Source of the DNA: Mycolicibacterium palauense | GTDB lineage: Bacteria; Actinomycetota; Actinomycetes; Mycobacteriales; Mycobacteriaceae | Reading direction: 5' to 3' | Assembly (NCBI RefSeq): GCF_002592005.1 | Contig: NZ_NVQF01000011.1 | Location: forward strand, 1 to 64,000 | DNA length: 64,000 nucleotides | Shown: piece after piece, positions 30,882 to 38,764 of the stretch | How the letters are laid out: every line of letters starts with the position of its first letter | Position numbering within the stretch: position 1 is the first letter of the stretch | Program-made: the position numbers and the translations under genes | Notes under the pieces: generated by a model | The model's input: only the letters and a program-made list of their open reading frames with translations | What the model was told of the DNA's origin: nothing | The model's database searches: none

Positions 30882-31799
30882 TCAGCCCGTGATCCGGTCG
30901 CCGGCCCGCAGCAGTGCGCTGGGCAGTGCGTGACCGACGACGGTGGCGGCGACGCCGGCCGCGTCGATGGCGCGCTGCAGGTCGACACCGGTCTCGATCC
31001 CGCTGTCGCGCAGCAGGTAGACCAGGTCCTCGGTGGCGATGTTGCCGCTGGCGCCGGGGGCGAACGGGCATCCGCCGAGGCCGCCGGCCGAGGCGTCCAG
31101 CCGGGTCACCCCGGCCTGCACGGCGGCGTATGCGCTGGCCAGACCCGATCCGCGGGTGTTGTGGAAATGGGCCCCCAGCGGGGTGTCGGACACCCCGTCG
31201 GACAGGAGGGGCCGAACCTGCTCGATCAGCGCGCTCACCCGGCGAGGTGTCGCCGTGCCGATGGTGTCGGCCAGGGCGATGCGGTCGGCGCCGAGCTCGC
31301 AGGCCGCGGTGACGATGTCGACCACCCGGTGGGCGGGGGTGGGGCCGTCGTAGGGGCAGTCCCAGGCCGTGGCGATGATGACCTCGACGGAGGCCCCGCC
31401 GTCGTGGGCGATGCGGGCGACGTCGGCGATGGCCGCGGTGGCCTCCCGGGTTCCGCGGCCGACGTTGGCGCGGCTGTGCGAGTCGGCGGCCGAGACCACG
31501 TATTCGATCGAGCCGAGTCCGGCCGCGATCGCCCGTTTCGCACCGTTGGGGCTGGCCACCAGCGCGGAGAACTCGATGGTGTCGAATCGCGCGAGCTCGG
31601 CGGCCAGTTGCTCGGCGTCGGCCAGCGCGGGCACCTTGCTCGGTGAGACGAAGGCGGTGGCCTCCACCTCGCGGACCCCGGTGGCCGCGACCGCTTCGAG
31701 CAGCTCGATCTTGGCGGACAACGGGATCGGGGCTTCGATCTGCAGGCCGTCGCGCAGGCAGACCTCGCGGATGGTGACCGCGGCGGGTAGGTCACTCAC
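30882..31799 (-). CDS. Hydroxymethylglutaryl-CoA lyase-like enzyme
   Basis: A 305-residue HMGL-like TIM barrel of the DRE family. VCLRDGLQIEA near residue 13 contains the catalytic Arg-Asp pair and GGLGGCPFAPGASGN near 235 contains the catalytic Cys loop; HFHN near 205 supplies metal ligands. These enzymes cleave 3-hydroxy-3-methylglutaryl-CoA or related 3-hydroxyacyl-CoA into acetyl-CoA and a keto acid. GTG 31799 overlaps the CoA-transferase stop by 4 nt. Together the genes suggest that an acid is activated by CoA transfer and then cleaved. The exact substrate may differ from HMG-CoA. Confidence 0.9.
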   Translation of the reverse strand: MSDLPAAVTIREVCLRDGLQIEAPIPLSAKIELLEAVAATGVREVEATAFVSPSKVPALADAEQLAAELARFDTIEFSALVASPNGAKRAIAAGLGSIEYVVSAADSHSRANVGRGTREATAAIADVARIAHDGGASVEVIIATAWDCPYDGPTPAHRVVDIVTAACELGADRIALADTIGTATPRRVSALIEQVRPLLSDGVSDTPLGAHFHNTRGSGLASAYAAVQAGVTRLDASAGGLGGCPFAPGASGNIATEDLVYLLRDSGIETGVDLQRAIDAAGVAATVVGHALPSALLRAGDRITG

Positions 31800-33001
31800 A
31801 GCACTCCCTCCTGTGCGAGCTGCTCGAGCTGTTCGGCGGTGCGTCCGAGCAGGCCGCGGTAGATCTCGTCGTTGTGCTGGCCCGGCCGCGCGGGTCCGGC
31901 TCCGCGGATGGTGCCGGGGGACTCCGAGAGCACCGGTACCACGCCGGGGCCCTTGACGTTGCGGCCGACACGTTCGTCCCAGTGGTCGGCGATCATTCCG
32001 CGCGCCCGCAGCTGAGGGTCGCGCACCACCTCGGCCACGGTGTTGATGGGTCCGGAGATGACCCCGGCCGCCGACAGCGTCTCGATGATGTCGCCCGGCT
32101 GCCGCTGCGCGGCCCAGTCGCCGATGAGCTTGTCCAGCTCGTCCTGGTTTCGGCCGCGCGCCAGGTGGTCGACGAACCGGTCGTCCTCGGCGAGCTCGGG
32201 CCGGCCCATCGCCGCGCACAGACGCCGGAACACGGTGTCCTGGTTGGCGGCGATCACCACCCAGCTGCCGTCGGCGGAACGGTAGATGTTCGACGGTGCG
32301 ATGCCCTCCAGCCGGGTGCCCGACGGGCCGCGGACCACCCCGCCGACGTCGTAGTCGGGAATGGTCGACTCCTGCACCGCCAGGCAGGATTCGGTGAGGG
32401 CGGCGTCGACCACCTGCCCCTCGCCGGTGACGGTGCGGCGGTACAGCGCGGCCAGGGCTCCCTGCGCGGCGAACATGCCGGCCAGGCTGTCGCCCAGCGA
32501 CAACGCCAGCCGCGGCGGGGGTCCGCCCGGGAAGCCGTTCATGTGCCGCAGTCCGCTGGCGGCCTCGGCGACCGAGGCGTACCCGGCCTTGGCCGACTCC
32601 GGTCCGGTCTGGCCGTAGCCGGACACCCGCACCAGGATGATCCCCCGGTTGCGCTCGCGCAGGACGTCGTAGCCGAGGTTCCACTTCTCCAGCGTGCCGG
32701 GCCGAAAGTTCTCGACGATCACATCGGAGCGTTCGACCAGGTCCAGGAACAGTTCACGGCCCCGGGGCTCGCGCAGGTTCAGGGTGACGGCCTTCTTGTT
32801 GCGGGCGTGCACCGTCCAGAAGAAGTGGTGCCCGTCGAGTTCGGCCTGGCCCCAGGTGCGCAGCGGGTCCGGTTGGCCCGGCGGCTCGATCTTGATCACC
32901 TCGGCGCCCATGTCCCCGAGGAGCCGGCCGGCGAAGGGCCCGGAGATCAGCGTGCCGACCTCGATGACGCGCACACCGTCGAGGGGACCCGTCGGGGTCA
33001 T
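31796..33001 (-). CDS. CaiB/BaiF-family (class III) CoA transferase
   Basis: A 401-residue class III CoA transferase. It begins PLDGVRVIEVGTLISGPFAG, has the substrate-helix motif ENFRPGTLEKWNLGYD near residue 95 and the catalytic Asp in LSLGDSLAGMFAAQGALAA near 170. It moves CoA between acids by an acyl-aspartyl intermediate. ATG 33001 overlaps the hydrolase stop by 4 nt, and the gene overlaps the lyase downstream. Neighbour logic suggests it activates the acid later cleaved by the lyase. Confidence 0.92.
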   Translation of the reverse strand: MTPTGPLDGVRVIEVGTLISGPFAGRLLGDMGAEVIKIEPPGQPDPLRTWGQAELDGHHFFWTVHARNKKAVTLNLREPRGRELFLDLVERSDVIVENFRPGTLEKWNLGYDVLRERNRGIILVRVSGYGQTGPESAKAGYASVAEAASGLRHMNGFPGGPPPRLALSLGDSLAGMFAAQGALAALYRRTVTGEGQVVDAALTESCLAVQESTIPDYDVGGVVRGPSGTRLEGIAPSNIYRSADGSWVVIAANQDTVFRRLCAAMGRPELAEDDRFVDHLARGRNQDELDKLIGDWAAQRQPGDIIETLSAAGVISGPINTVAEVVRDPQLRARGMIADHWDERVGRNVKGPGVVPVLSESPGTIRGAGPARPGQHNDEIYRGLLGRTAEQLEQLAQEGVL

Positions 33002-34215
33002 GCCGGAGCTCCGGAGAACCCGTGCCGCGCCAGCCAGTCGGTGCAGATGCCGACCGCCTCGCGCAGGTGCTCCCGCTGATCGGGGCCGGTGTAGTAGTGG
33101 TTGGCACCGGGAATCTCGTGCATCTCCTTGTCGGGATGGCCGATCGCCTCGAAGATCCGGCGGGTGTGGCTGGGGGTGCAGGCGTCGTCGGCGAGGTTGC
33201 CGATCACCAGCGCGGGTATCGCGATCTCGGGTCCGGCCTCGACGGCGTCGCCGTTGGCGTCGTCGTAACTCCACTGCGACAGCCAGCTGCGCAGGGTGCA
33301 GAACCGGGCCAGGCCCACGGGACTGTTGTTCACCACCCGAGGATCCCCCAGGTAGCAGGTCCCGGGGGTGCGTTCGTTGGGATCGACCGCGGGGTCGAGC
33401 CAGCGGGGGTCGGCCATCGTGCCGTGTACGACGAAGGCGAATTCGGCCACGTCCGCACCGGGGGCGCCGCTCGCTCTGAGCTCGGCCAGTTTGTCCTTGA
33501 CCCACGCGGTGATTCGGCGGTTTCGGGCGATCTGGGCGGCGCGATAGCGCTGCAGGAAGTCCGCCGAGTACGGCGGCTGGTTGGGGTTGTCGGGGTTGTA
33601 CAGGTCCAGCTCGGGATCCCGGTCGGTGGGATCGGACTCGTCGAGGATCGAGGCGTCGAGCCACTCGGTCATCGTCCCGTGCCGACTGATGTGGGCGGCC
33701 AGCAGCATGATGCCGTCGGCGGGGATGAGCCCCAGCTTGGTCAGGTCCGGACCGTCCCCGGACGGGCTGGCGGTCACCGTCGGGTGCTGGGCCTGCTGTT
33801 GGTAGAACACCGACAGTGAGCCGCCGCCGCTCCAGCCCGCGAGCACGACCTTCGAATAGCCCAGCCGGTTCTTGGCGTCCTTGATGCACTCGCCGAGATC
33901 CTCGACGACCTTCTCCATCAGCAGCGCCGAGTCGGTACCGCGGAAACGGCTGTTGCAGTAGATGACGTGGTGTCCGGCGCGGGCCAGGGCGTTGATCATC
34001 GGCAGGTAGGCACCCCCGCCGATCGGGTGCATGAACACCAGCACGGTGTCCGACGGCGCGTCCTTGGGCCGCAGTAGGTAGCTCTCCAGCACCACCAGTT
34101 CGGCGAGGCCGCCGTACACATCGCGGACCGTTGAATTGTTTTGGAAGGCAACCAGATAGGGGATTCGGTCGTATTCGTGCCGGACGGGGGCCGGAACCTT
34201 CTCGGCCGTGGTCAT
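32998..34215 (-). CDS. Alpha/beta hydrolase
   Basis: A 405-residue alpha/beta hydrolase with MHPIGGGAYLPMINAL near residue 62 (oxyanion) and the nucleophile elbow GWSGGGSLS near 130. A late Asp (VIGNLADDACTPSH) and His (IPGANHYYTG) complete the triad. It is larger than typical esterases because of an insertion of about 100 residues between the nucleophile and Asp, perhaps a lid. Its ATG overlaps the dioxygenase-like stop by 1 nt and its stop overlaps the CoA transferase. Role: ester, lactone or C-C hydrolysis in the same pathway, unproven. Confidence 0.85.
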   Translation of the reverse strand: MTTAEKVPAPVRHEYDRIPYLVAFQNNSTVRDVYGGLAELVVLESYLLRPKDAPSDTVLVFMHPIGGGAYLPMINALARAGHHVIYCNSRFRGTDSALLMEKVVEDLGECIKDAKNRLGYSKVVLAGWSGGGSLSVFYQQQAQHPTVTASPSGDGPDLTKLGLIPADGIMLLAAHISRHGTMTEWLDASILDESDPTDRDPELDLYNPDNPNQPPYSADFLQRYRAAQIARNRRITAWVKDKLAELRASGAPGADVAEFAFVVHGTMADPRWLDPAVDPNERTPGTCYLGDPRVVNNSPVGLARFCTLRSWLSQWSYDDANGDAVEAGPEIAIPALVIGNLADDACTPSHTRRIFEAIGHPDKEMHEIPGANHYYTGPDQREHLREAVGICTDWLARHGFSGAPA

Positions 34216-35330
34216 CAGTGTTGCCCCAGATCGTTGGCCAGGACCTCGGCCGAGGGGACGAGCCGCGCGCGGGTATCGATCGCGATCACCTTCCAGTCGA
34301 CGCTGTCGAACTCGTCGAACTTACGGCGCGCGCGTTCACGTGCCTTCTCTGGGGCGCCGTGGTGCACGCCCTGCGGGGCGTGCGAGATCAGCCCCGGCGG
34401 CATCGGGATGCCGTAGAGGGAGCCACCGTGGAAGAACGCGATCTCGTCGAAGTCGACGTTGCGGTGAAACCACGGCGTGCGTTCGGTTCCCGGGACACCC
34501 TCGGCGGGCTTGGGCAGGAAATTCATCACGTACACCCCGGTGGCCTGCATGAACAGATGCACGGTGGGAGGCAGGTGCACGCTGTCGGAGGTCACCACGT
34601 TGTAGTCGGCGATGTTGAAGGTGAAGGCGAAGTTGTCACCGCGCCAGCCTTCGACGTCGAGCGGATGGTGGGCGTAGTAGAGCGTCGTCGTGCCGATGCC
34701 GTCGATCGGGCGATGCATCAGCCGCACCTCGTACTCGCCGTCGACCCGTGGGCCGTCACCGTCGTCGACGGGCGCCGGCTCGGGAACCGTCGCCTGCGAG
34801 GGGTCGAACGGGAAGTGCCGGCCCAGGGGCCCCGGCGGCGGTACCCGGAACTCGTCGGTGGCCTCGATCATCAGCAGCGTGGTCTCGCTCGTGGGGGCCT
34901 GGCGGAAGGTGCAGGCCTTCGGCAGGTAGATCCAGTCGCCGTCGCGGTAGTCCAGCGGTCCGAATTCGGTTTCCAGCCGGCCCGCTCCGTGGTGTACGAA
35001 GCACAGCAGGTCGCCGTCGACGTAGCGGGCGAAGTAGGGCATCGCCTCGTTGCGCCGGGACAGGTGGATGCGGCAGTCGGCGTTGGAGAACAGCAGCATC
35101 GGGGTGCCGTATGCGTCGGTGGCATCGGCGGGCTTGAGTTCGCCGGAGAGCACATCGACCGGTCGCAGCGGGCCCGCCGAGCGGTAGGCGGTGGGGTCGT
35201 GGCGGCGGTACAGGTTGGCGGTGCGTCCGGTGAAGCCGCCGCGGCCGAGTTCGTCGTCCTTGAGGCCGTCGAGGTCGGCGTGCAGGCGCCGCGGTGTCGT
35301 GCCTTTGCGCAGGTGGACGAACGATTCCAT
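34215..35330 (-). CDS. Homogentisate 1,2-dioxygenase-like cupin protein
   Basis: A 371-residue protein of the homogentisate dioxygenase family, shorter than the 430-450 residues of true HmgA. It has MPYFARYVDGDLLCFVHHGAG near residue 98 and DGDWIYLPKACTFRQAP near 130 in the first cupin, and LYYAHHPLDVEGWRGDNFAF near 225 plus MNFLPKPAEGVPGTERTPW near 275 in the second, including His residues suitable as iron ligands. Ring cleavage of homogentisate or a related gentisate is the family reaction. The neighbours do not include the usual maleylacetoacetate isomerase or fumarylacetoacetase, so a different substrate is possible. First gene of a tightly overlapping operon. Confidence 0.8.
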   Translation of the reverse strand: MESFVHLRKGTTPRRLHADLDGLKDDELGRGGFTGRTANLYRRHDPTAYRSAGPLRPVDVLSGELKPADATDAYGTPMLLFSNADCRIHLSRRNEAMPYFARYVDGDLLCFVHHGAGRLETEFGPLDYRDGDWIYLPKACTFRQAPTSETTLLMIEATDEFRVPPPGPLGRHFPFDPSQATVPEPAPVDDGDGPRVDGEYEVRLMHRPIDGIGTTTLYYAHHPLDVEGWRGDNFAFTFNIADYNVVTSDSVHLPPTVHLFMQATGVYVMNFLPKPAEGVPGTERTPWFHRNVDFDEIAFFHGGSLYGIPMPPGLISHAPQGVHHGAPEKARERARRKFDEFDSVDWKVIAIDTRARLVPSAEVLANDLGQH

Positions 35331-35352
35331 GAGGTAGGCTCCCGGCCCTGGG

Positions 35353-35390
35353 GGACAAAACTAAAGGTGACATTACTTTTTGTTCTGTCC
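35353..35390. promoter_or_regulatory. Inverted repeat in the dioxygenase/aconitase intergenic region
   Basis: GGACAAAAC (35353-35361) and GTTCTGTCC (35382-35390) match as an inverted repeat at 8 of 9 positions across a 20-nt AT-rich spacer. They lie 23-60 bp upstream of the dioxygenase-like ATG, where a repressor could cover its promoter, and about 120 bp upstream of the divergent aconitase-like gene. Confidence 0.4.
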
Positions 35391-35508
35391 GGGTACAAGG
35401 GTGTGGGTTGCGCTCCGGCGTGGATGGGTACGGCGATGGGTACGGCTCTGATACGCGGGGCGGTGTTCGCCGACCGTGTTGCCCCGCAGCCCGACGGAAG
35501 ACGACACC

Positions 35509-35562
35509 ATGCCTGCCAACACCGCGATGCCTGCCAACACCGCGATGCCTGCCAACATCGCC
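35509..35562 (+). repeat. Tandem 18-bp repeat x3 carrying the aconitase-like start codon
   Basis: Units at 35509-35526 and 35527-35544 are identical; 35545-35562 differs at two positions. Each starts with ATG, giving three in-frame possible starts. The layout parallels the 15-bp repeat at the start of nuoF and encodes a similar peptide (MPANTA versus MPNTA). Confidence 0.85.
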
Positions 35563-37497
35563 CGGAAACTGATCGAGTCGCACCTGGTGTCCGGGGAGAT
35601 GACCCCCGGCGAGGAGATCGCGATCCGCATCGACCAGACGCTCACCCAGGATGCCACCGGGACGCTGGTCATGCAGGAACTCGAAGCGCTCGGACTGGAC
35701 CGGGCCAGGACCGAGGTCAGCGTCCAGTACGTCGACCACAACCTGCTGCAGACCGACGAGAAGAACGCCGAGGACCACGACTACCTGCGCACCGCCGCCG
35801 AACGATTCGGCATCTGGTTCTCCAAACCCGGCAACGGGGTGTCCCACCCGACCCACATGCAGCGGTTCGGCATCCCGGGCACGACGATGGTGGGGTCGGA
35901 CTCGCACACCCCGGCGGCCGGCTCGCTGGGCATGCTGGCCATCGGCGTCGGTGGGCTGGAGGTGGCGCTGGCCATCGCCGGCGAGCCGCTGCACCTGCGC
36001 ATGCCGGAGATCTGGGGGGTGCGCCTCGACGGTGAACTACCACCGTGGTGCTCGGCCAAGGACGTCATCCTGGAGATGCTGCGTCGCCACGACGTCAAGG
36101 GCGGCCTGAACCGGATCATCGAGTATCACGGGCCCGGCCTGGCGGGGCTGACGGCGATGGACCGCCACGTGATCGCCAACATGGGCGCCGAACTGGGCGC
36201 CACCACCACCGTCTTTCCCAGCGACGAGGCCGTCCGTGATTTTCTGAGGGCCGAGGGCCGCGAGGACGACTTCCGCGAACTGAGCGCGGATTCCGGTGCC
36301 GGCTATGACATCGACGAGACCATCGACCTGGCGGAACTGGAACCGCTGATCGCCAAGCCGTCCTCGCCGGGCAATGTGGTGCCGGTGCGCGAGGTGGCCG
36401 GGGAGGAGGTCTCCCAGGTGGTGATCGGCTCCAGCGCCAACCCCGGGCTGCGCGACTTCGCCATCGCGGCGGCGATGGTGGCCGGACGCCAGACCGCGCC
36501 CGAGGTCAGTTTCGACGTGAATCCGACCTCCCGGGAGATCCTCACCGATCTGACCAGGATGGGCGCCGCCACCGAACTGGTGATGGCGGGCGCGCGGATC
36601 CACCAGGCCGGGTGCATGGGATGCATCGGGATGGGCCAGGCCCCGGCCAGCGGCCGAAACTCCCTGCGCACCATGCCCCGCAACTTCCCGGGCCGGTCGG
36701 GCACCAAGGAGGACTCGGTGTGGCTGTGCTCGCCGGAGACGGCCGCGGCCTCCGCGCTGACCGGGGTGATCACCGACCCCCGCCGGTGGGCCGAGGACAC
36801 CGGGCTCGACTATCCGGTGCTCGATCTGCCGGCCGAACGTTCGGTCAACACCGCGATGCTGGTCGCCCCGCCGGAGCCCGAGGCGGCGCAACACGTGGAG
36901 CTGGTGAAGGGGCCGAACATCTCCAGCCTGCCGGAACTGCCACCCCTGCCGGACCGGATCGAGGCGCCGGTGCTGCTCAAGGTCGGTGACAACATCTCCA
37001 CCGACGAGATCTCCCCGGCGGGCGCCCGGGCCCTGCCGTTCCGTTCCAACGTTCCCAGGCTGGCAACGTTCAGCTTCACCCAGATCGACGAGACCTACCC
37101 CGACCGTGCGCTGAAGAACCAGGAGAGCGGCCACATCGTGGTCGGCGGGGACAACTACGGGCAGGGTTCCTCGCGTGAGCACGCGGCGATCGCGCCCCGC
37201 TACCTGGGGTTGCGCGTGGTGATCGCCAAATCGTTCGCCCGGATCCATTGGCAGAACCTGGCCAACTTCGGTGTGCTGGCCCTGGAATTCGAGGACCCCG
37301 CCGACTACGACGGCATCGACCGGGACGACGTGCTGCGCCTCACCGACCTGCGCGACACCCTAACCGCCAAACCGGGACTGCACGTCGAGAACCTCACCAG
37401 GAAGACCTCGTTCCCGGTGCGCCACCGGCTTTCGGCACGCCAGATCGACGACGTACTGGCCGGCGGCCTGATCCCGCGGCTGGCGGCCGCGGGCTAA
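35509..37497 (+). CDS. Short aconitase-family protein (missing one cluster Cys)
   Basis: A 662-residue aconitase-superfamily protein of the short bacterial type, not the roughly 900-residue AcnA. GTTMVGSDSHTPAAGSLGML near residue 125 and GCMGCIGMGQAP near 370 (two cluster cysteines) are clear, as is GQGSSREHAAIAP in the swivel domain near 545. Where canonical aconitases have GSCTNS, this protein reads GSSANPGLRD, so the third cluster Cys is Ser. The ATG at 35509 follows GGAAG and is the first of three ATGs in an 18-bp tandem repeat (MPANTA twice, then MPANIA). It is divergent from the dioxygenase operon; substrate may not be citrate. Confidence 0.85.
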   Translation: MPANTAMPANTAMPANIARKLIESHLVSGEMTPGEEIAIRIDQTLTQDATGTLVMQELEALGLDRARTEVSVQYVDHNLLQTDEKNAEDHDYLRTAAERFGIWFSKPGNGVSHPTHMQRFGIPGTTMVGSDSHTPAAGSLGMLAIGVGGLEVALAIAGEPLHLRMPEIWGVRLDGELPPWCSAKDVILEMLRRHDVKGGLNRIIEYHGPGLAGLTAMDRHVIANMGAELGATTTVFPSDEAVRDFLRAEGREDDFRELSADSGAGYDIDETIDLAELEPLIAKPSSPGNVVPVREVAGEEVSQVVIGSSANPGLRDFAIAAAMVAGRQTAPEVSFDVNPTSREILTDLTRMGAATELVMAGARIHQAGCMGCIGMGQAPASGRNSLRTMPRNFPGRSGTKEDSVWLCSPETAAASALTGVITDPRRWAEDTGLDYPVLDLPAERSVNTAMLVAPPEPEAAQHVELVKGPNISSLPELPPLPDRIEAPVLLKVGDNISTDEISPAGARALPFRSNVPRLATFSFTQIDETYPDRALKNQESGHIVVGGDNYGQGSSREHAAIAPRYLGLRVVIAKSFARIHWQNLANFGVLALEFEDPADYDGIDRDDVLRLTDLRDTLTAKPGLHVENLTRKTSFPVRHRLSARQIDDVLAGGLIPRLAAAG

Positions 37498-38750
37498 CCG
37501 GTCAGGGTGTTCTTGACGATCACCCCGTTCTTCACGATGGCGGCGAGGCCCTTCTCTGCATCGGCGAGGACGGCGAGGTCGGCCGTGGGATCGCCGTCGA
37601 CCAGCAGTACGTCGGCCCACGCCCCGGGGGTGATCTCGCCGAGGCGGGCCGACTTGTACGGATCGCGTTCCCCGGACAGGCGCAGCAGGGTGGCGTTGCC
37701 CGACGTCACCATGGCGAGCGCCTCGACATTGCTGACGTACTCGCCCAGGCGGGCCACCATCTCGCTTTGGCGCCAGACGTTCGCCGGTTCGAACAGCAGG
37801 TCGGTTCCCCAGGCCAGCTTCACTCCGTGCCGCTTGGCCCAGTCGTAGATGTGCGGGGTGCCACCGCAGATCTCGCGGTTCTTCTCCGCGCTCGCCGGGT
37901 TGGCGAAGGTGTGGTCGTGTTCGGCGAACGGCTGCGTGGACAGCCAGACCTCGCGCTCGGCCAGCAGCGCGATCGTCGCCTCGTCGGCCAGGTGACCGTG
38001 CTCGATCGATTTCACGCCGGCCTCCACGGCACGGTGGATGCCGGTGACGTTGTAGACGTGGGTGGCCACGTAGGTCCCGTAGTCGGCGGCCGCCCGCACC
38101 GCCGCGCGCATCTCCTCGGTCGTGAACTGAACCGTGTACAGCGGATCGTAGAGCGACGCGGCACCCCCGCCGGCCATCAGCTTGATCTGCGAGGCGCCCA
38201 GTTTGAGCTGTTCACGTACCGCCGCCAGAACCCGGTCGGGCCCGTCGGCCACCCGCATGAATCCGATGGTCTCGGCGCGGGACTCGATGCCGCCCAACGC
38301 CGTCGGGCGCTCGTAGACGAAACCGAAATCGCCGTGACCGCCGGTCTGTGAGATCGCGGCCTGGCTGGGGTAGATCCGTGGGCCCAACTCCGGCTCACCG
38401 TCGATGACCGTCCGGATGCCCTCGGTGTCGCCCGCCATGTCGCGCACGGTGGTGAATCCGCGCAGCAGGGTGCCCCTGGCGCGGGCCAGGGTGGTGGCCG
38501 CCAGCTGGGTCTGGGACGCCGTCGCCAGATCGAGCAGGGTGTTGGCCATCCCGACCAGGTGGGCATGGGCGTCGATCATCCCCGGCATCAGCACCCGGTC
38601 CGCCCCGTCGATGACCGTGGTCACGCCCGACTCCGCGATCGGCGAGGTGTCGACTGCGGCGATCGTCGGTCCGTCGATGAGTACGTGTCCGGGTTCGAGG
38701 CGCCGCGAAAGGCCGTCGAAGATGCGGACATTCTTGATCAGGACACCCAT
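37494..38750 (-). CDS. Metal-dependent amidohydrolase
   Basis: A 418-residue amidohydrolase of the imidazolonepropionase/prolidase-like group. Metal ligands appear in order: DAHAHLVG near residue 60, Lys in SQIKLMAGGG near 180 (probably carbamylated), THVYNVTG near 220, IEHGHLAD near 242 and WGTDLLF near 320. It should hydrolyse cyclic amides, peptides or similar bonds in the cytosol. Its TAG overlaps the aconitase-like TAA head to head (CTAA, 37494-37497). It follows the sulfatase stop by 14 nt, so both may be one transcript. Confidence 0.88.
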   Translation of the reverse strand: MGVLIKNVRIFDGLSRRLEPGHVLIDGPTIAAVDTSPIAESGVTTVIDGADRVLMPGMIDAHAHLVGMANTLLDLATASQTQLAATTLARARGTLLRGFTTVRDMAGDTEGIRTVIDGEPELGPRIYPSQAAISQTGGHGDFGFVYERPTALGGIESRAETIGFMRVADGPDRVLAAVREQLKLGASQIKLMAGGGAASLYDPLYTVQFTTEEMRAAVRAAADYGTYVATHVYNVTGIHRAVEAGVKSIEHGHLADEATIALLAEREVWLSTQPFAEHDHTFANPASAEKNREICGGTPHIYDWAKRHGVKLAWGTDLLFEPANVWRQSEMVARLGEYVSNVEALAMVTSGNATLLRLSGERDPYKSARLGEITPGAWADVLLVDGDPTADLAVLADAEKGLAAIVKNGVIVKNTLTG

Positions 38751-38764
38751 GCCGACCCCCGTAC

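Noticed and set aside
34131..36035. A 634-codon plus-strand frame across the dioxygenase gene and into the aconitase gene
   Set aside because: It crosses a promoter region and two better-supported genes in other frames.
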